Shown here one piece after another: positions 1 through 11,620 of a stretch of 64,000 nucleotides of DNA. The stretch's first letter is position 1, and each line of letters starts with the position of its first letter. Made by a program: the position numbers and the translations under genes. This DNA comes from Ichthyophonus hoferi (lineage: Eukaryota; Opisthokonta; Ichthyosporea; Ichthyophonida; Ichthyophonidae). The notes below the pieces were generated by a model. It was not told the DNA's origin. It saw nothing but the letters and a program-made list of their open reading frames with translations, and ran no database searches. The stretch is taken from assembly GCA_002751075.1 (NCBI GenBank), contig NAOQ01000225.1, positions 9,557-73,556 of the forward strand, written 5' to 3'.

Positions 1-343
1 GCGGAACCTTTTGATCAACGGTGGGGCTAATTGGATCTGGATCCGTACTCTCGGGGAGCACAGAGGTTACACCAGTGATATCCGGTATTGTGTCTAAGAG
101 AGTGTTAGCTGTGTTTTTAGTGCTAGATTTAGGCTTTATAATTGTGTTCACAGGTCTTATAATAGTAAGATTTGACACTTGCTGACCTGTATCTATATTT
201 ATGGGTTTAGGTAAAGAAACGAACTCGGTATCATTAGGGTTGGTAAGGGGAAGTGGAGCTGCCTCGGTATTGTGAGGATTACATAATATCACACTCAGTA
301 TGGCGATAGTTGCCAAACTAACTGGTGACAGTATGATTCGCAT
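1..343 (-). CDS. N-terminal exon of a secreted or membrane protein, cut by window edge
   Basis: A reading frame runs from ATG at 343-341 to the window edge without a stop, about 114 codons. The first 28 or so residues form a typical signal peptide: Met-Arg, then a hydrophobic run (ILSPVSLATIAILSVILC), then a small-residue stretch ending TEAA. The mature part is rich in Pro, Thr, Asn and Ser, with possible N-glycosylation sites (NDT, NLT), and looks like an extended extracellular stalk. It begins MRIILSPVSL. I do not recognise the family. The signal peptide is seen in the sequence; secretion is inferred. An exon junction could lie within the frame, so the 3' part is less certain than the start. 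Confidence 0.6.
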   Translation of the reverse strand, partial: MRIILSPVSLATIAILSVILCNPHNTEAAPLPLTNPNDTEFVSLPKPINIDTGQQVSNLTIIRPVNTIIKPKSSTKNTANTLLDTIPDITGVTSVLPESTDPDPISPTVDQKVP

Positions 344-2633
344 TACGTGGTTTATTCTGTCCAAATATTAATAATGAGTATGACAATATGCAAATGTTAT
401 AAGTAGACTGTAAATAGAAAGAGGCTATCCGAGAAACATTGTTTGCATATGAATTGTGACATTGTATACTGTTCAGGGCTGAACATTGCTAAATAATTTT
501 ATTGTGTGCCGTGCGGTGAAATGATTGGTTGGTTTGAATTGGATTCAGGACAGGCTACTAATTGGCGTGCGTGATCTTTGTTGACATCAGGAAAAAATGT
601 ACATGAATTAATTATTGGCTATTAAGCGATGCTGTGGTGTCGAGCTTAAATTTATTGAATAAATGATAATGATACATTATAAAAAATGTGGTTAATATTC
701 AGAACTAGTATATAATGAGGGGTTGGCACCGGAACCAGAAAATAATCTGGTTGCTTAAGCTCTTTAAAAATCCATAACACTTCATTTTTGACCGATAATA
801 ATTCCAATGAAAGCGTACAATGATGGCACATCCACGCATTTCAGAATCAGTTAAAATCACCTTTGGAGCATACAAAGCACGGTTACAATAATGAGAATTA
901 GATTTTAATTGATAATAAATTAAATTTTCAAATGTGTGCATCTTTTGATTGACAATTGTGAGGAGCTTATTGAGCACTACCTGACTCTGGGCCAAGACCC
1001 CAAGAGAAATTTTTTTAGCAATTTTCTTCCGTGTGAATGCCCACCGTCATCCCATTGGCGTACACTATCTAATAATATTAGACCAATAGGATTGAGTGAG
1101 TTTAACCGTTCAGCGATGGCAGTTCATTCAACGGATTGAAATCTATATATAGATGGACCATATGGAAGGAATCATAATTATGAGCCCAGGGCCATAGTAC
1201 ACTATAACAGGGCTATCTTTTACTTACAGTGAAGCGTATGTATATGGTAAACATATTCCTGCTATCTTATATAAAGATAACACCAAATAAGCATCTACAG
1301 GAACATAAAATGACTAAGTAAATATATATACAGTTTGATCTATTAAAAACTTTTAATATAAATTTATTGTTATAAACGCGTACAATCGGAATTGGGATTA
1401 TATAGTATATAAGTAAGAATCAGGTTCTCGGAAAATTAGTAATTGAAGATTATTGGGTAATATACACTTTAACGTATTACCGTTTTGTATTTATATAAAA
1501 ATTACTCTATAGTGACAATTACAGGAAGTATGTAATGCAAGTCATGTTAAATTTTAATTATATCCTGCTTATTAAATCGTACATATAAATGCAAACTTTT
1601 ATCAATCTACCAGTCCAAATATGAACTTAACTAGGCTGAGAAAATATTATTAGCTATTTATCATGCAACCCTATCACTACCTAATAAGCATATAAGGATT
1701 GATCTGAGATCGGATTTTTATCTTTGCCACACTCAAATTCTAACGCTTACATCAGATGCAGCTATCCAGGAAATTTATATATTAATATATATCTTGAGTT
1801 TCCAATCTAATGCGATGCCGCATTACTGAAAAATATTGTTTTCAATGGTTTTAAATAAAAATATAGAAATCTGATATGGGACACGGGACAATACCGATGC
1901 AATTATACCTCCGAGTGAGGAGTATGATTGGCTTTGTCTCAAATACCGTCTAAATATGATTTAATATTTTATTCACTGTCTGCAGAGAAAAGAATATAAC
2001 GGTATATCGTTTATATCCTGAAGACAGACTATTATTGTTGCATCAAGGTTTGATACATTAGCATATCAACTGTTAGCACATAAATCATTCTAATATTTTG
2101 TTCGGTTATAGTATAACCTTTTCAAATCCATCGCATTATCCATGCGGCTACGTAGCCTAGCTTTTAAATTATGATTATCATCATATAATGAGTGTATTTC
2201 TCAATACAATTCAAACCATTCAGGATTAATTTTTATTCCTGTCGACACATAACTCTGTCCGATCCGTACATCTAATAGAAAGAAATTTTAAATATCAAGG
2301 GTCTTATAAACGCAATCAACTGAACACCTAGAAATACAACGCGTAGGAAAACACTCTTAATATATTGCTGCTATTTTCAACGAAATAACACATACATTAT
2401 CATTGAAACACATACAAAACACCCATCTACATATAAAAAATAAAGGATAACAGTTCTACACTGCCAAGTCGCATGCCTTGGATTAGCCACGGATTAAGTA
2501 AGAATATTAAGAATGGATTTTAAGACAAATAACCTCGTTTATTAAAAGGAGCTAATTTTTGGCAAGATTTGTTGATAAGGATACAGATGGTCCCCTCTTA
2601 TAAGGCTATTCATGATCAATGCGAAAATAAAAT
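344..2633. other. AT-rich intergenic region
   Basis: Very AT-rich sequence with no sustained reading frame that looks like protein. It holds the presumed promoter of the secreted-protein gene at its left end and the 3' UTR of the arrestin-domain gene at its right end. I saw no RNA gene or transposon here. Confidence 0.5.
2538..2543 (-). promoter_or_regulatory. Candidate polyadenylation signal of the arrestin-domain gene
   Basis: AATAAA on the minus strand about 90 bases after the stop codon at 2634-2636. Spacing and orientation fit, but in such AT-rich DNA the hexamer is common by chance. Confidence 0.35.
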
Positions 2634-5600
2634 CTAATGCACATGTTCGCTTGATGTAACTAAATAATCATTAGCCTTTCTAGTATATTCTACAGTTGTA
2701 TATGGTGAATTTTCCATTACATCGTCAAAGGAAGGAAGGCCATCCTCATCGTCACTCTCAGAATCAGTGCCAATTGACTGAAATGTCGTCTGGCTATCAT
2801 CTGTGTCTGTACCATCATCTCTCACTGTATTATGCATTCGGATAAAATCCATGGGGAACATAAGACCATGCGAATACCGACGGGGTTTAGCAGCCAGAGG
2901 AGGTGAGGGCTCTGTCGATTCGGATATTGTCCTGATAGGGGGTGGGCTGGAGGTTTCTGAGGTACTAGGTTTTAACAATGAAGGAATAAATGGCATATTA
3001 TGAATGGAATATCGACGGGTACTTGAAGGAGGCTCCTGGACACCAAGACCTGTTTGGAAGTCCCCTTTGAGATAGCTGTAGACTGAATCCTTGGAGTTTT
3101 TCCTTAGGTTTGTGTAGGAAGACACAGAAAGGGCACCAAATTCTTCATACGGTGGGGGCTCTTCAATCAAGGGAAATACTTTCAAACCCTCTTGATGGGG
3201 GTCCTGTACTGAACCAGCCTCAGGACTTTTGACAAACGCACTTTCAATTGAGAACGGAATGTTCAATATAAAATTTCGTCCACCAACTACCGATCCCTTC
3301 AGACGTACGAAGTATTGCACTGTGGAAAACCAAATCCGAGGAAAAGATTAGTATAATGCTTCAGTCGATTTGAAGTGAAAATAACATGATAATATTAGAA
3401 AATAGTATGGGAGGCTTTCTGGAAAATGAATCAAAAAGAAAAAGAAAAGTAAAGGAGCAAACCATAAACAGGATCCCATTACAGAAAATACCAGATAGAC
3501 TTACCATCTATAGAGCAACCCCTGGCTGTCTCATCAACATATACAGTAGATGCTAGATGATGTGTATCGACTCCTTCTTCGTTAGTAACGGACTGTAAAC
3601 AACAGTTCTCTTCTTCATCCAGTCGGGGCATCATCATGAATGTCTTCTCCATTATAGTTCCCCCTAACTCACCAGCGACAGGGACACAATCCCACGTCCG
3701 TACATCGTGTTTGCAGGAATCCAGTTGATATTCAGCTCGTATTAGTGGTCCAATAACCTTAATAAGGGGAGAGGAGAAGAGGCAAATATGTTAGAGCAAA
3801 TGACCAGAAATAATAAAGAAATGAGAGGAGAAAGCATATTTACAATTGGAACTGAGTACCAGCAGATCGCATACACGTGAATATAGATAGTACAAGACAT
3901 GCACATTTATAAATATAATTTAAATTTCAAAAACTAAAGGTCGGGATGCATCAACCAGCGGTTAATTCGTTTTAAAAAGTGTACATTCAACATTCAAACA
4001 ACCACCCATACACTACAAATATATATATAAAGATAAATTGATCAAGCAATCAGCATATACTAGCCCACCTTTGCATCAACCTTGACGACTTGATAGACAT
4101 AGGCCTTTAGCCCTTTAAGACTTATATAACGGCCATCTCCAGGTGTATGTACTACTATCTTTACTTCTACAGGGTCGCCATTATGATATACATCCTTCCC
4201 CAGGGTTGCTTCCACAAGCAATGTGTGATCACCTCGCGCAGACTGTTGTTCTATTTGTGCCTTGGGAGAATGTCCTGGAATGCGATAGTATAAACTTGCC
4301 TGTGGTGACATAATATAAATAATAAGTACGAAAAATAAGATAGGTGACAATGATGAAACGGTAAAAAGAACAGTTGTTAACTCTTTTTTTTTTGTGAATA
4401 TCCGAAATGCCCAAGAATTGAACATGGGATAAAGATGTATCCACATTTCTTTTAAAAATTAAAAATTAAAATTCAAATTGGAAATGAAAAATAAAGAATA
4501 AAACTCGTTTTTCGTTGCAATTATTTTTCATTGGGCAATAACAGACAGCTATATCCATCAACTAAGGAAAAACCAATCCAGTAGTAGCAGAATTTATACT
4601 TTACCACATATGGGATTATTGCCATTAATGGTATTGCAAATAAAAATATGGAAACTCGTCTGTGTTCCAATCCAATATATCTTTTATAATTATGACTAGA
4701 TTGAATAAACAAATTGGCGTAAATATAGAAATATTCTCACAGATATAGTACTGAAAGTAAGCAAGGAAATTATATGGATAATAATAATAACGTTCCCTAC
4801 AAATATTTTTATCCATTAATAACTTAGTAATAACCAACCTGTAAAAAAATCGTATAAATATTTTAATATGGAATGCCTACTATAGGTTAGAAAATAAAAC
4901 GAAAATTGAAGTAGAAAAAAAAAAACATAGAAAAAGTTTGGTAATTTAACTCGATAACTCATTTTAAAATTAATATGAATATTATAAGGCAAAATATGGG
5001 AAACACACAATAGTGCAACTACAGCCATTTCCCCTAACCATGAAATAACTATTACATAACGTGCTCAAAGCAGAGTGCAATAAAAAATTACCATGTAATG
5101 TTATAGATAGTTGGAATACAACGGATTGTATTAAAATGAGAAACTAGGCGTACTACATATATATATATTAAAACATTGCACACCTTTTTAAACGGAGTTG
5201 TGGCTAAGCTGTGATCCACCCGCTTGCCTCTTTGTAGAAACTTAACCTCCCATGACAGATAAGAGTCTCTCTCTGAAAAGCTACTAGGTGTATTTTCAGG
5301 AAGGTTAAAGAAAAAACGAATGTTTGTTTCACCCGCGGGGACTGTAAATGAATCTTGATACTCAGGGCCAGGTGTTTTATGATATCTGTTGAGGGAGCGA
5401 AGTTAAGATAGCTTCATTGTAGCACAGGAGGACAAAATGATCTATTACTATTTTAAAGGCGACAGGTTGATTTTATGGTTACACCACCAAACACAACGTT
5501 GGGTTAAAATGTCATAACTGTTGAACAGAAATAACATAATGTCAATAATAATAATAATAATAACAAATACAATTATAACAATAAAGAATATAAATAGATC

Positions 5601-6164
5601 AATACATAATTGAGGTAACCACAGGCAATAACTGTAAGAGAAGGAGGTAGGAAATATTAAAAAAATTAAGTGAAATTTAAAATGGGCAGCTCAATCCTAT
5701 GAACTAGGTAGGTGGTGTGGCTCTTAACTGGGTGGCTCTTAACAAAGTGCATAATATTGTATAGTCATATTACTTAAAGATGTTACCACACCACATAAAC
5801 AAACCTTTAAATGTAAAACTACTGCCATGTATACATGCTGCAAGATAATATAAGCATAGACATGGTAGTGTTAAAGAAATATGAAAGTGATAGCAGAAAA
5901 GTGATACCTGTATATTGTGTGGGCGATGGGTTTTACGGATGCGTACCCCCGAACAACCAGCCGACAGAGTAGTGCTATATATACAGGAGGGAGTACAGTT
6001 TCTTTTTCAGCGTATAATTGTAGCACTCCTTCTACTTTGTCGTTGTCAAAATATCTTTCCCTGTCCAAGATCAGTTTAAACCTTGGTCTGGGTGTTCCTG
6101 AGGAGTATGGCTTACGCAAGTGTTCCACGGCATCTGGTATGTCTGTAAAGCCGCTTGCAAGCAT
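2634..6164 (-). CDS. Arrestin-domain-containing adaptor (alpha-arrestin-like), 5 exons
   Basis: Coding exons on the minus strand are 6164-5908, 5385-5184, 4299-4069, 3757-3505 and 3319-2634. All phases close, giving 542 aa. Residues 28-150 match the arrestin N domain (RFKLILDRERYFDNDKVEG, then YQDSFTVPAGETNIRFFFNLP and LSWEVKFLQRGKRVDHS). The middle exons read as the arrestin C domain (GDPVEVKIVV, VIGPLIRAEYQLD, VQYFVRLKG). The last exon adds a long disordered tail with one PPPY motif (EEPPPYEEFG), the type that binds WW domains of NEDD4-family ubiquitin ligases, then a Ser/Asp-rich acidic end. In this family such proteins bring E3 ligases to membrane cargo for endocytosis. The ATG at 6164 is the first in frame; a GTG further up is not a plausible eukaryotic start. 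The upstream residues and short N terminus are unusual, so a missed 5' exon is possible. The paralogue class is not assignable by eye. Confidence 0.85.
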
Positions 6165-8300
6165 TCCAAAAGTTTTTATACAATGTACTATAGATAAATC
6201 AAAAATTTGTGTCACTCACAACAATTGCTTTTTTTTTTTTGGTCTTGCTCTAGCTACAGCTTCCCTGGTTATGTAGCTTTGTGGTATTATTGTGCTGCTA
6301 AAGTGTTGTGGGCAGTAAATTCCAGGCTTCAACCGTTGAAGCTTTCTAATTTAATGAACTTGTTAAAGTGGAATAGAAGCTAAAGATTCTTAAAAAATAA
6401 ATACAGAATCTTCATCAACAAAACGTCTTTTTTCTATAATGCAAGATACAATAATGAATAAAAGGTCAGTTAGTTGTGTTTAGATTATGAGTAAATAATA
6501 TTTCTCATCGACCATCATTCATTAAATGCCCCAGCCCAACTGAGCCATTCACATAACCAATCCATAATTTATTAATGGTGTCTAAATCGTGCTTCTTATT
6601 GGATCCCTTTATCAAAATAAATTCTAAAACATAATTTGATAAGCAATCAATCCTATAAGAAGAAATGATAACACAACCTTCGACTGATGATGAAACATCA
6701 TGATAGCCGATATCACAGCTACACATCAGAAAACCATTAAAAAATCTTTCTCATTACACCAGTTGATGCAATTTAATGTATATATAATGTATAACACACG
6801 GTTTTTTATTGACCAAAAAAAGCATTTATGTTCCCTCTGGGTAAAGTACAACCATCTTGCCACTTCATTACAACCATCATACTTTCCGTCATTGGAGGGT
6901 TTAAAAGGGGCTTTCAAATTTCATCTAGGCTTGTGACACGTTTTAATAGGAGACCATTTATATGTTCTATTAATAATTTATCTTCATGGAGCTTCAGATA
7001 CTTGATAAAATATCTCATTTAATGATCAGGTATGTTAGGTGTATATATTATTGGTGCTCCATCTCATTACTCTTTACTAATGAAACTAAATAAATTAGCC
7101 TCACTTCCACATGAACAAATAGCCAAATAGCTGCTAGATTGAAACATCTTTTTTTTGATTGATACAAACTCACTCCAAAACAATTAAAGCGCATATGGGT
7201 AGATAAGGAAACAGAAATTATATTTGCCTTAATCTGAAACTGGTTAAAGTATGCCTATAATATATGACATCTATAGCGCATTTGACAATTTTTAATATAG
7301 TATTCCTATCTATATAATTTCTCCACTAACTTAAGTTATGTCAACATATTTTAAAAAGGTGTCAGACTATCTCTTTAAATAATATAATTTTTTTATTTTA
7401 GCAAAAAGCAATATGACTCGAAAACTTTTTAAAAAGCACATGTAAAGTCAAATTCCGATTTGTTCTATTCGATGCAATCTGGAATTCCAGATGCGTAATA
7501 AAGCAACTAGAAACTGAGGACATTGCACCGCATAAGAAAGTATTAACTTCCAAGTTTTAAACCATTCATTTCATTATCATTAGGGATCTACCTTTAATTA
7601 TATTTGTTGCTAATGCATCTTCTACATTATGAAATTTTATTATTGTTTTAAAACCTATAGTGAAGCCTCGTTGTGTCTTACAAATTTAAAGTTTTACATA
7701 GTATCCGTTTGATATTTCGGGTGGGTAGAATGTTCTAGAAACACAAGATATAATTTATTAATAAAAGTTATGAACCAAAATATTGCAATTTATAAATTAT
7801 TGAATTATAAACTAATACATTATAGACTTATAAATTATTAAGAATACACAATCTTATAAAAACATCAACCCAAATCTTCGGCTAAATATGTAAATTGAAC
7901 CTGTGACCTCACTCTAAACAAAGAAAAAAGATTGAAGGCCTCTAATAGTTTGATTTTGAAAGACAATCTCAAAAGATAAATTGCTCTTAAATTATTTAAT
8001 TATTGTTTAGTAGAACGTAGAGTATATTGACGTGAATGCAATTGAGCTAAGTAACTTCTTCTAATGGTCAGATTGCTAGTTGCACGTTATCGAATCGGCA
8101 ATGAAGTTTACCTAGCAATAACGTTATACACCCATTAACTGACATCTGTCGGATATATTTCTTAATATCGGTGAATTATATTTTTTAAAATATATATTGC
8201 CAAATATTCACCTAACAAACAAACAAGTTGGTCTACAAAATTTTACGTTGAGATTATAACTGGTATTATAACATAATGTAACATTATAATACAGTGACTC
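6165..8300. other. Intergenic AT-rich DNA, nothing recognised
   Basis: No exon-like frame with splice sites was found. Short frames around 6500-7020 are low-complexity and lack family motifs. The interval holds the presumed promoter of the arrestin-domain gene. Confidence 0.45.
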
Positions 8301-8308
8301 CATTTCTG

Positions 8309-8506
8309 CAAAGAGTAACCAAGAATTTATTTATTCCACGCTCTTATTGGTAATGACGTTATTTATGAGTTTCTAGGCATCATTTAGCAGTACAATTGGT
8401 GTTACAGTATTCTATTTATGCAAAGAGTAACCAAGGATTTATTTCTCAAGGTCTTATTGGTAATAAAATTGTTTAGATACATAACAGGCATCATTTAACA
8501 GCCTGG
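8309..8506 (+). repeat. Imperfect tandem duplication, unit about 110 bp
   Basis: The block starting GCAAAGAGTAACCAAG at about 8309 recurs at about 8419. Both copies continue through a TTTATTT stretch, a TCTTATTGGTAAT stretch and an AGGCATCATTTA stretch, with many scattered differences. The spacing between the two starts is about 110 bases. No reading frame accompanies it. Confidence 0.7.
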
Positions 8507-8960
8507 GATACAGCATACGTTAATATCTTACGCTTTGTGAAAAGAATCAATTCTTATACTTCTATCCTTTTATATCTTCCAGTGGGCATAAAAAACCCTC
8601 TTACCTTAATTCATTTGCCTGCTTTTGACTCTCATTTGCTACTAGCTATCCAATAATTATTGCGTATTATTTCTCGAATCCCAGGAAAAGCCTCCATATG
8701 ACAACAGTTTTTCCATTCCTACCCATGTGGTATTTATTACCCATGTCTTTAAAAGGCAACTCAACTAATCCCTTACGTAAGTCATTTCAGATCGTATGTT
8801 TCGGGTCCAGATAGCTCATAACTTTAAGACAAGCAATTTATCTCCTGAACCCTCAATGGAACTATAAAAAAAATCATAATAATAATGTCTGAGCCTATCT
8901 ATACTCCGTGTATGCAAAGTGACACGTTTAACCGCCCCTTGATTCGGTACTCCCTCTCCT
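8507..8960. other. Intergenic spacer left of the copia fossils
   Basis: No protein-like frame and no repeat that I recognise. It may include decayed retrotransposon sequence belonging to the pieces that start near 8970. Confidence 0.35.
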
Positions 8961-8969
8961 TCTAAACCA

Positions 8970-9260
8970 ATATAGGTCAGGAACACTGTTGTCTAGACAA
9001 CATCGGGCTATGCATTGCTTCTCTCTTTTCCTGTCTGCAGGAAAGAACATTCATGGTCGGAAGCTTTGCTGTAATAGTTTGAATCAAATTATCTTTGTCC
9101 TTGGGGCCTTCAGATACAATTTGGAAATTGTCAACATATAGGCAAAGGCACAGGAAGTGAGTAGTTCCATATAGAATGTACAGGCATGGATTTTTTTCCA
9201 TTGGGTACATACAGATGGATTTCAGGAATGTGTGACGTCTTATTCCCAAGATAATGAACT
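8970..9260 (-). mobile_element. Ty1/copia retrotransposon fossil, reverse transcriptase fragment
   Basis: The minus strand carries a short stretch matching the copia reverse transcriptase around the YVDD-type active-site box and the region after it. Only this part of pol survives here. It is a broken, old fragment with no LTR attached on the same strand. A second reverse transcriptase remnant lies at 10480-10740, so at least two copies contributed to the region. Confidence 0.65.
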
Positions 9261-9339
9261 TTTATGTAGCCTACATAGGCTGTGCTAGAGGCAACAAATC
9301 ATATTGAAATGCTTGTTATCCTGCATCCAATGTGACAAC

Positions 9340-9620
9340 CATTTAGAGGGGAGTTCCCAGGTGCATGTAAATGGGCTCTAGTGACCACTGAGGTCCACTA
9401 CAATTGTTTCATTGTATCTTGAGAATATAATACTATCATGTCTTTATTTGGATGATACGTTAGCAAAATTCCTAAGCGCTTGGATGCTACATACTATGTA
9501 TTGGAAAATCAATTTATTTGTTAAGAACAGTATTCACTTAACTAATATAGGACTGCTTATTTCATCATCCGCTTGGTATCAGGGCTTCGCCAAACTATGT
9601 ATTTATTCAAAGTGAACGAT
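9340..9620 (+). mobile_element. Copia LTR fragment with primer-binding-site-like sequence
   Basis: The plus strand at about 9572-9590 carries a sequence like the primer binding site that follows the 5' LTR in many Ty1/copia elements (CTTGGTATCAGGGC). The preceding 230 bases resemble the stretch before a second such site near 11580; the shared block begins GACCACTGAG. This is LTR plus leader DNA in plus orientation, opposite to the neighbouring pol remnants, so it belongs to a different insertion. It is truncated and old. Confidence 0.45.
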
Positions 9621-9689
9621 CTTGGAACACTCTACCTTTGGCTGAAATGTTAGAGATAGTCAAAGGAAAAAGTAAGAACATTAATTCGA

Positions 9690-10745
9690 CAATGCGGCCG
9701 TGCAGACCTTTCTCTGGACGCGGTCCTAGATATTTTTCACCTATGATTTTGTTTGTAAACGCAAGAGTTTTTTGACTGCTTGGACTGGTTCAGGTTCAAA
9801 TGGCTCGGTCAGGCAGTGAGCAGTTTGATCCACAGATGAGACGCCTCTGACTTTAATCTCATTGTTATTTGCCACTTCCCTGATGTAGTGGGGTTGAACA
9901 GTGATGTGACGTATGCTTTTTTGGAGTACACATCTTGCTGCATAGTCTTACTGCAATTTTGTTATCTCAATACAACAATACTCTCCCAGTGTCAAACCTC
10001 AGTCTATTCAAAAACGCTGCAATAGATGCCATTTGCTGGTTTGTTGCAGCTATACTGATGAATCTACTCTTTATTGATGAGAATGCACAAAATGTTTGCT
10101 TCTGGGAGCTCTTATCCAGCAAGCCTTTGACTGAGAAAATGCAGTAGCCACTGGTACCTTTTGTATCATTGTATCCTTTGGTTGAAAAATCTGCATCAAA
10201 ATAACCCACGAGATTAATGAGACCAGGCTTGCACACTATAGTCTCTAATGGATACAAATTTAACGATCTCAGGGGGTGTAAAAACATCCCATAGTGCTTC
10301 ATATTGGGCTAGATAGAGTACCTAGCAAGAAAGGCCACATGAAAAGTGATGTTTGGTATACTGGATTTACTAATTCGTGTTAGATACCCAATTAGAGAAG
10401 CATATGTAATTAATTCACAAGGTATATGGTTCGTATTCTCATTATTCGTGGACTGGATGTGCTCAACAAGAAGAGGCGTGTCTGTTGATCATCCATCATG
10501 CTGTTGATACTTCCTGACTAATCCAGTGATATATCTCCACTGGGACAGTAGAATGCATCCTTCTGAATTCTTGCTGATTGTATAGCCAAGGAACAAACAG
10601 GGAAATCCTACAGACTTAGTAGGGTACTTGGCTGAAATTGTGTTGTTGAATCACGGTTTATCCTTGACATTTTCTAAATGGATGAATATATCATCAACAT
10701 AAACTCATATACACATAAATCCAATTTTACCATGATATTTGTTTA
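9690..10745 (-). mobile_element. Ty1/copia retrotransposon fossil, pol 3' half
   Basis: On the minus strand, reading from 10745 downward, the parts in order are the reverse transcriptase active-site region (about 10700), its thumb/connection region (10480-10640), the copia RNase H domain (about 9967-10302, with DADF, TSGYC and the serine-rich SSIKSRFI region) and the conserved C-terminal tail near 9750-9930. The domain order is that of Ty1/copia. The copy is decayed, with several breaks, lacks gag and integrase in the window, and is not functional. Confidence 0.75.
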
Positions 10746-11030
10746 GACAAGGACTGGTTTCCATGGGTAGAAATATATGGTAATTTTATTTTTGTGTAGA
10801 ACTATCTTCGGCTAGGTTAGCATTAGACGCAATATTTAGTGCTGATTAGCTTCAATAGAAGAGAATGTATGAATAGGCGTATATACTGGCTCTATCTCTA
10901 GATGTCTATTACGATTATATTTAGCTATTACTGAAGGAGAGATTCCTACTTTAGTTCGTTTGGGTGCGATAGTGCTTATGGCACAATGTGTTCAATCAGT
11001 AAGGGGTACTATATTTGTATGTATTTAATG
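10746..11030. other. Spacer between copia fossils
   Basis: Short stretch without a recognisable frame; possibly further decayed retrotransposon sequence. Confidence 0.3.
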
Positions 11031-11032
11031 TA

Positions 11033-11620
11033 TGTTGTTGGACTCAAAAGTTATTAAACAATTCTCGGTATTATTTGTAGGAGAAAGATTCTCAAAACAT
11101 TGGCACTTATTCTTAAGTGCTAGTATTGATCTAGACATTACAATTCAGATACGATGATTATAGATTACAGAACAAGTATCTTTTAATTATTAAGAAAAAT
11201 CATACATATATATATATATATATAAGAAATGCAAAGCTTTGTTTATAATGGTTGAAACATCATAATGCGTATTAATTATTAGTTGTTTTCATGCCTTTAT
11301 CGTGTTCGCAGTATAAGTTTATTGTGGGTGTCAATCATATTTCTGTTCATCCATGTTAACGGGACCGATTGTAAAAATATCGTTCACAGAAGACCACTGA
11401 GGGCCACTAGAATTGTCTTACATCTTGTCTAAATTATTTAATGTTATTGTGTCCTAATATGATTGACTATAGCTAATTATCCCATTTAATTCTAGTGATC
11501 ACAATATATAAATTGACCAATAAATTTACCTAAGCAGGAACGTTGTACTATCAACTAATAATGAATTGATTATTTTGTGATCCGCTTGTTACCAGAGCTT
11601 CGGCCAATCTACATGTTCAT
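11033..11620 (+). mobile_element. Copia LTR-like fragment followed by a primer-binding-site-like sequence
   Basis: A TGTTG start near 11033, typical of LTR 5' ends, is followed about 550 bases later by a sequence resembling a copia primer binding site (CGCTTGTTACCAGAGC, about 11581-11596). The segment from about 11385 shares a block with the LTR fragment at 9360-9410. The exact LTR ends are not certain. A (TA)n run lies inside at about 11204-11224. The two LTR pieces differ at many positions, which points to old insertions. Confidence 0.4.

Noticed and set aside
6165-6215. Longer N terminus for the arrestin-domain protein starting at 6215
   Set aside because: The supposed start is GTG, not ATG, and the added residues do not resemble an arrestin N terminus; the first ATG is at 6164.
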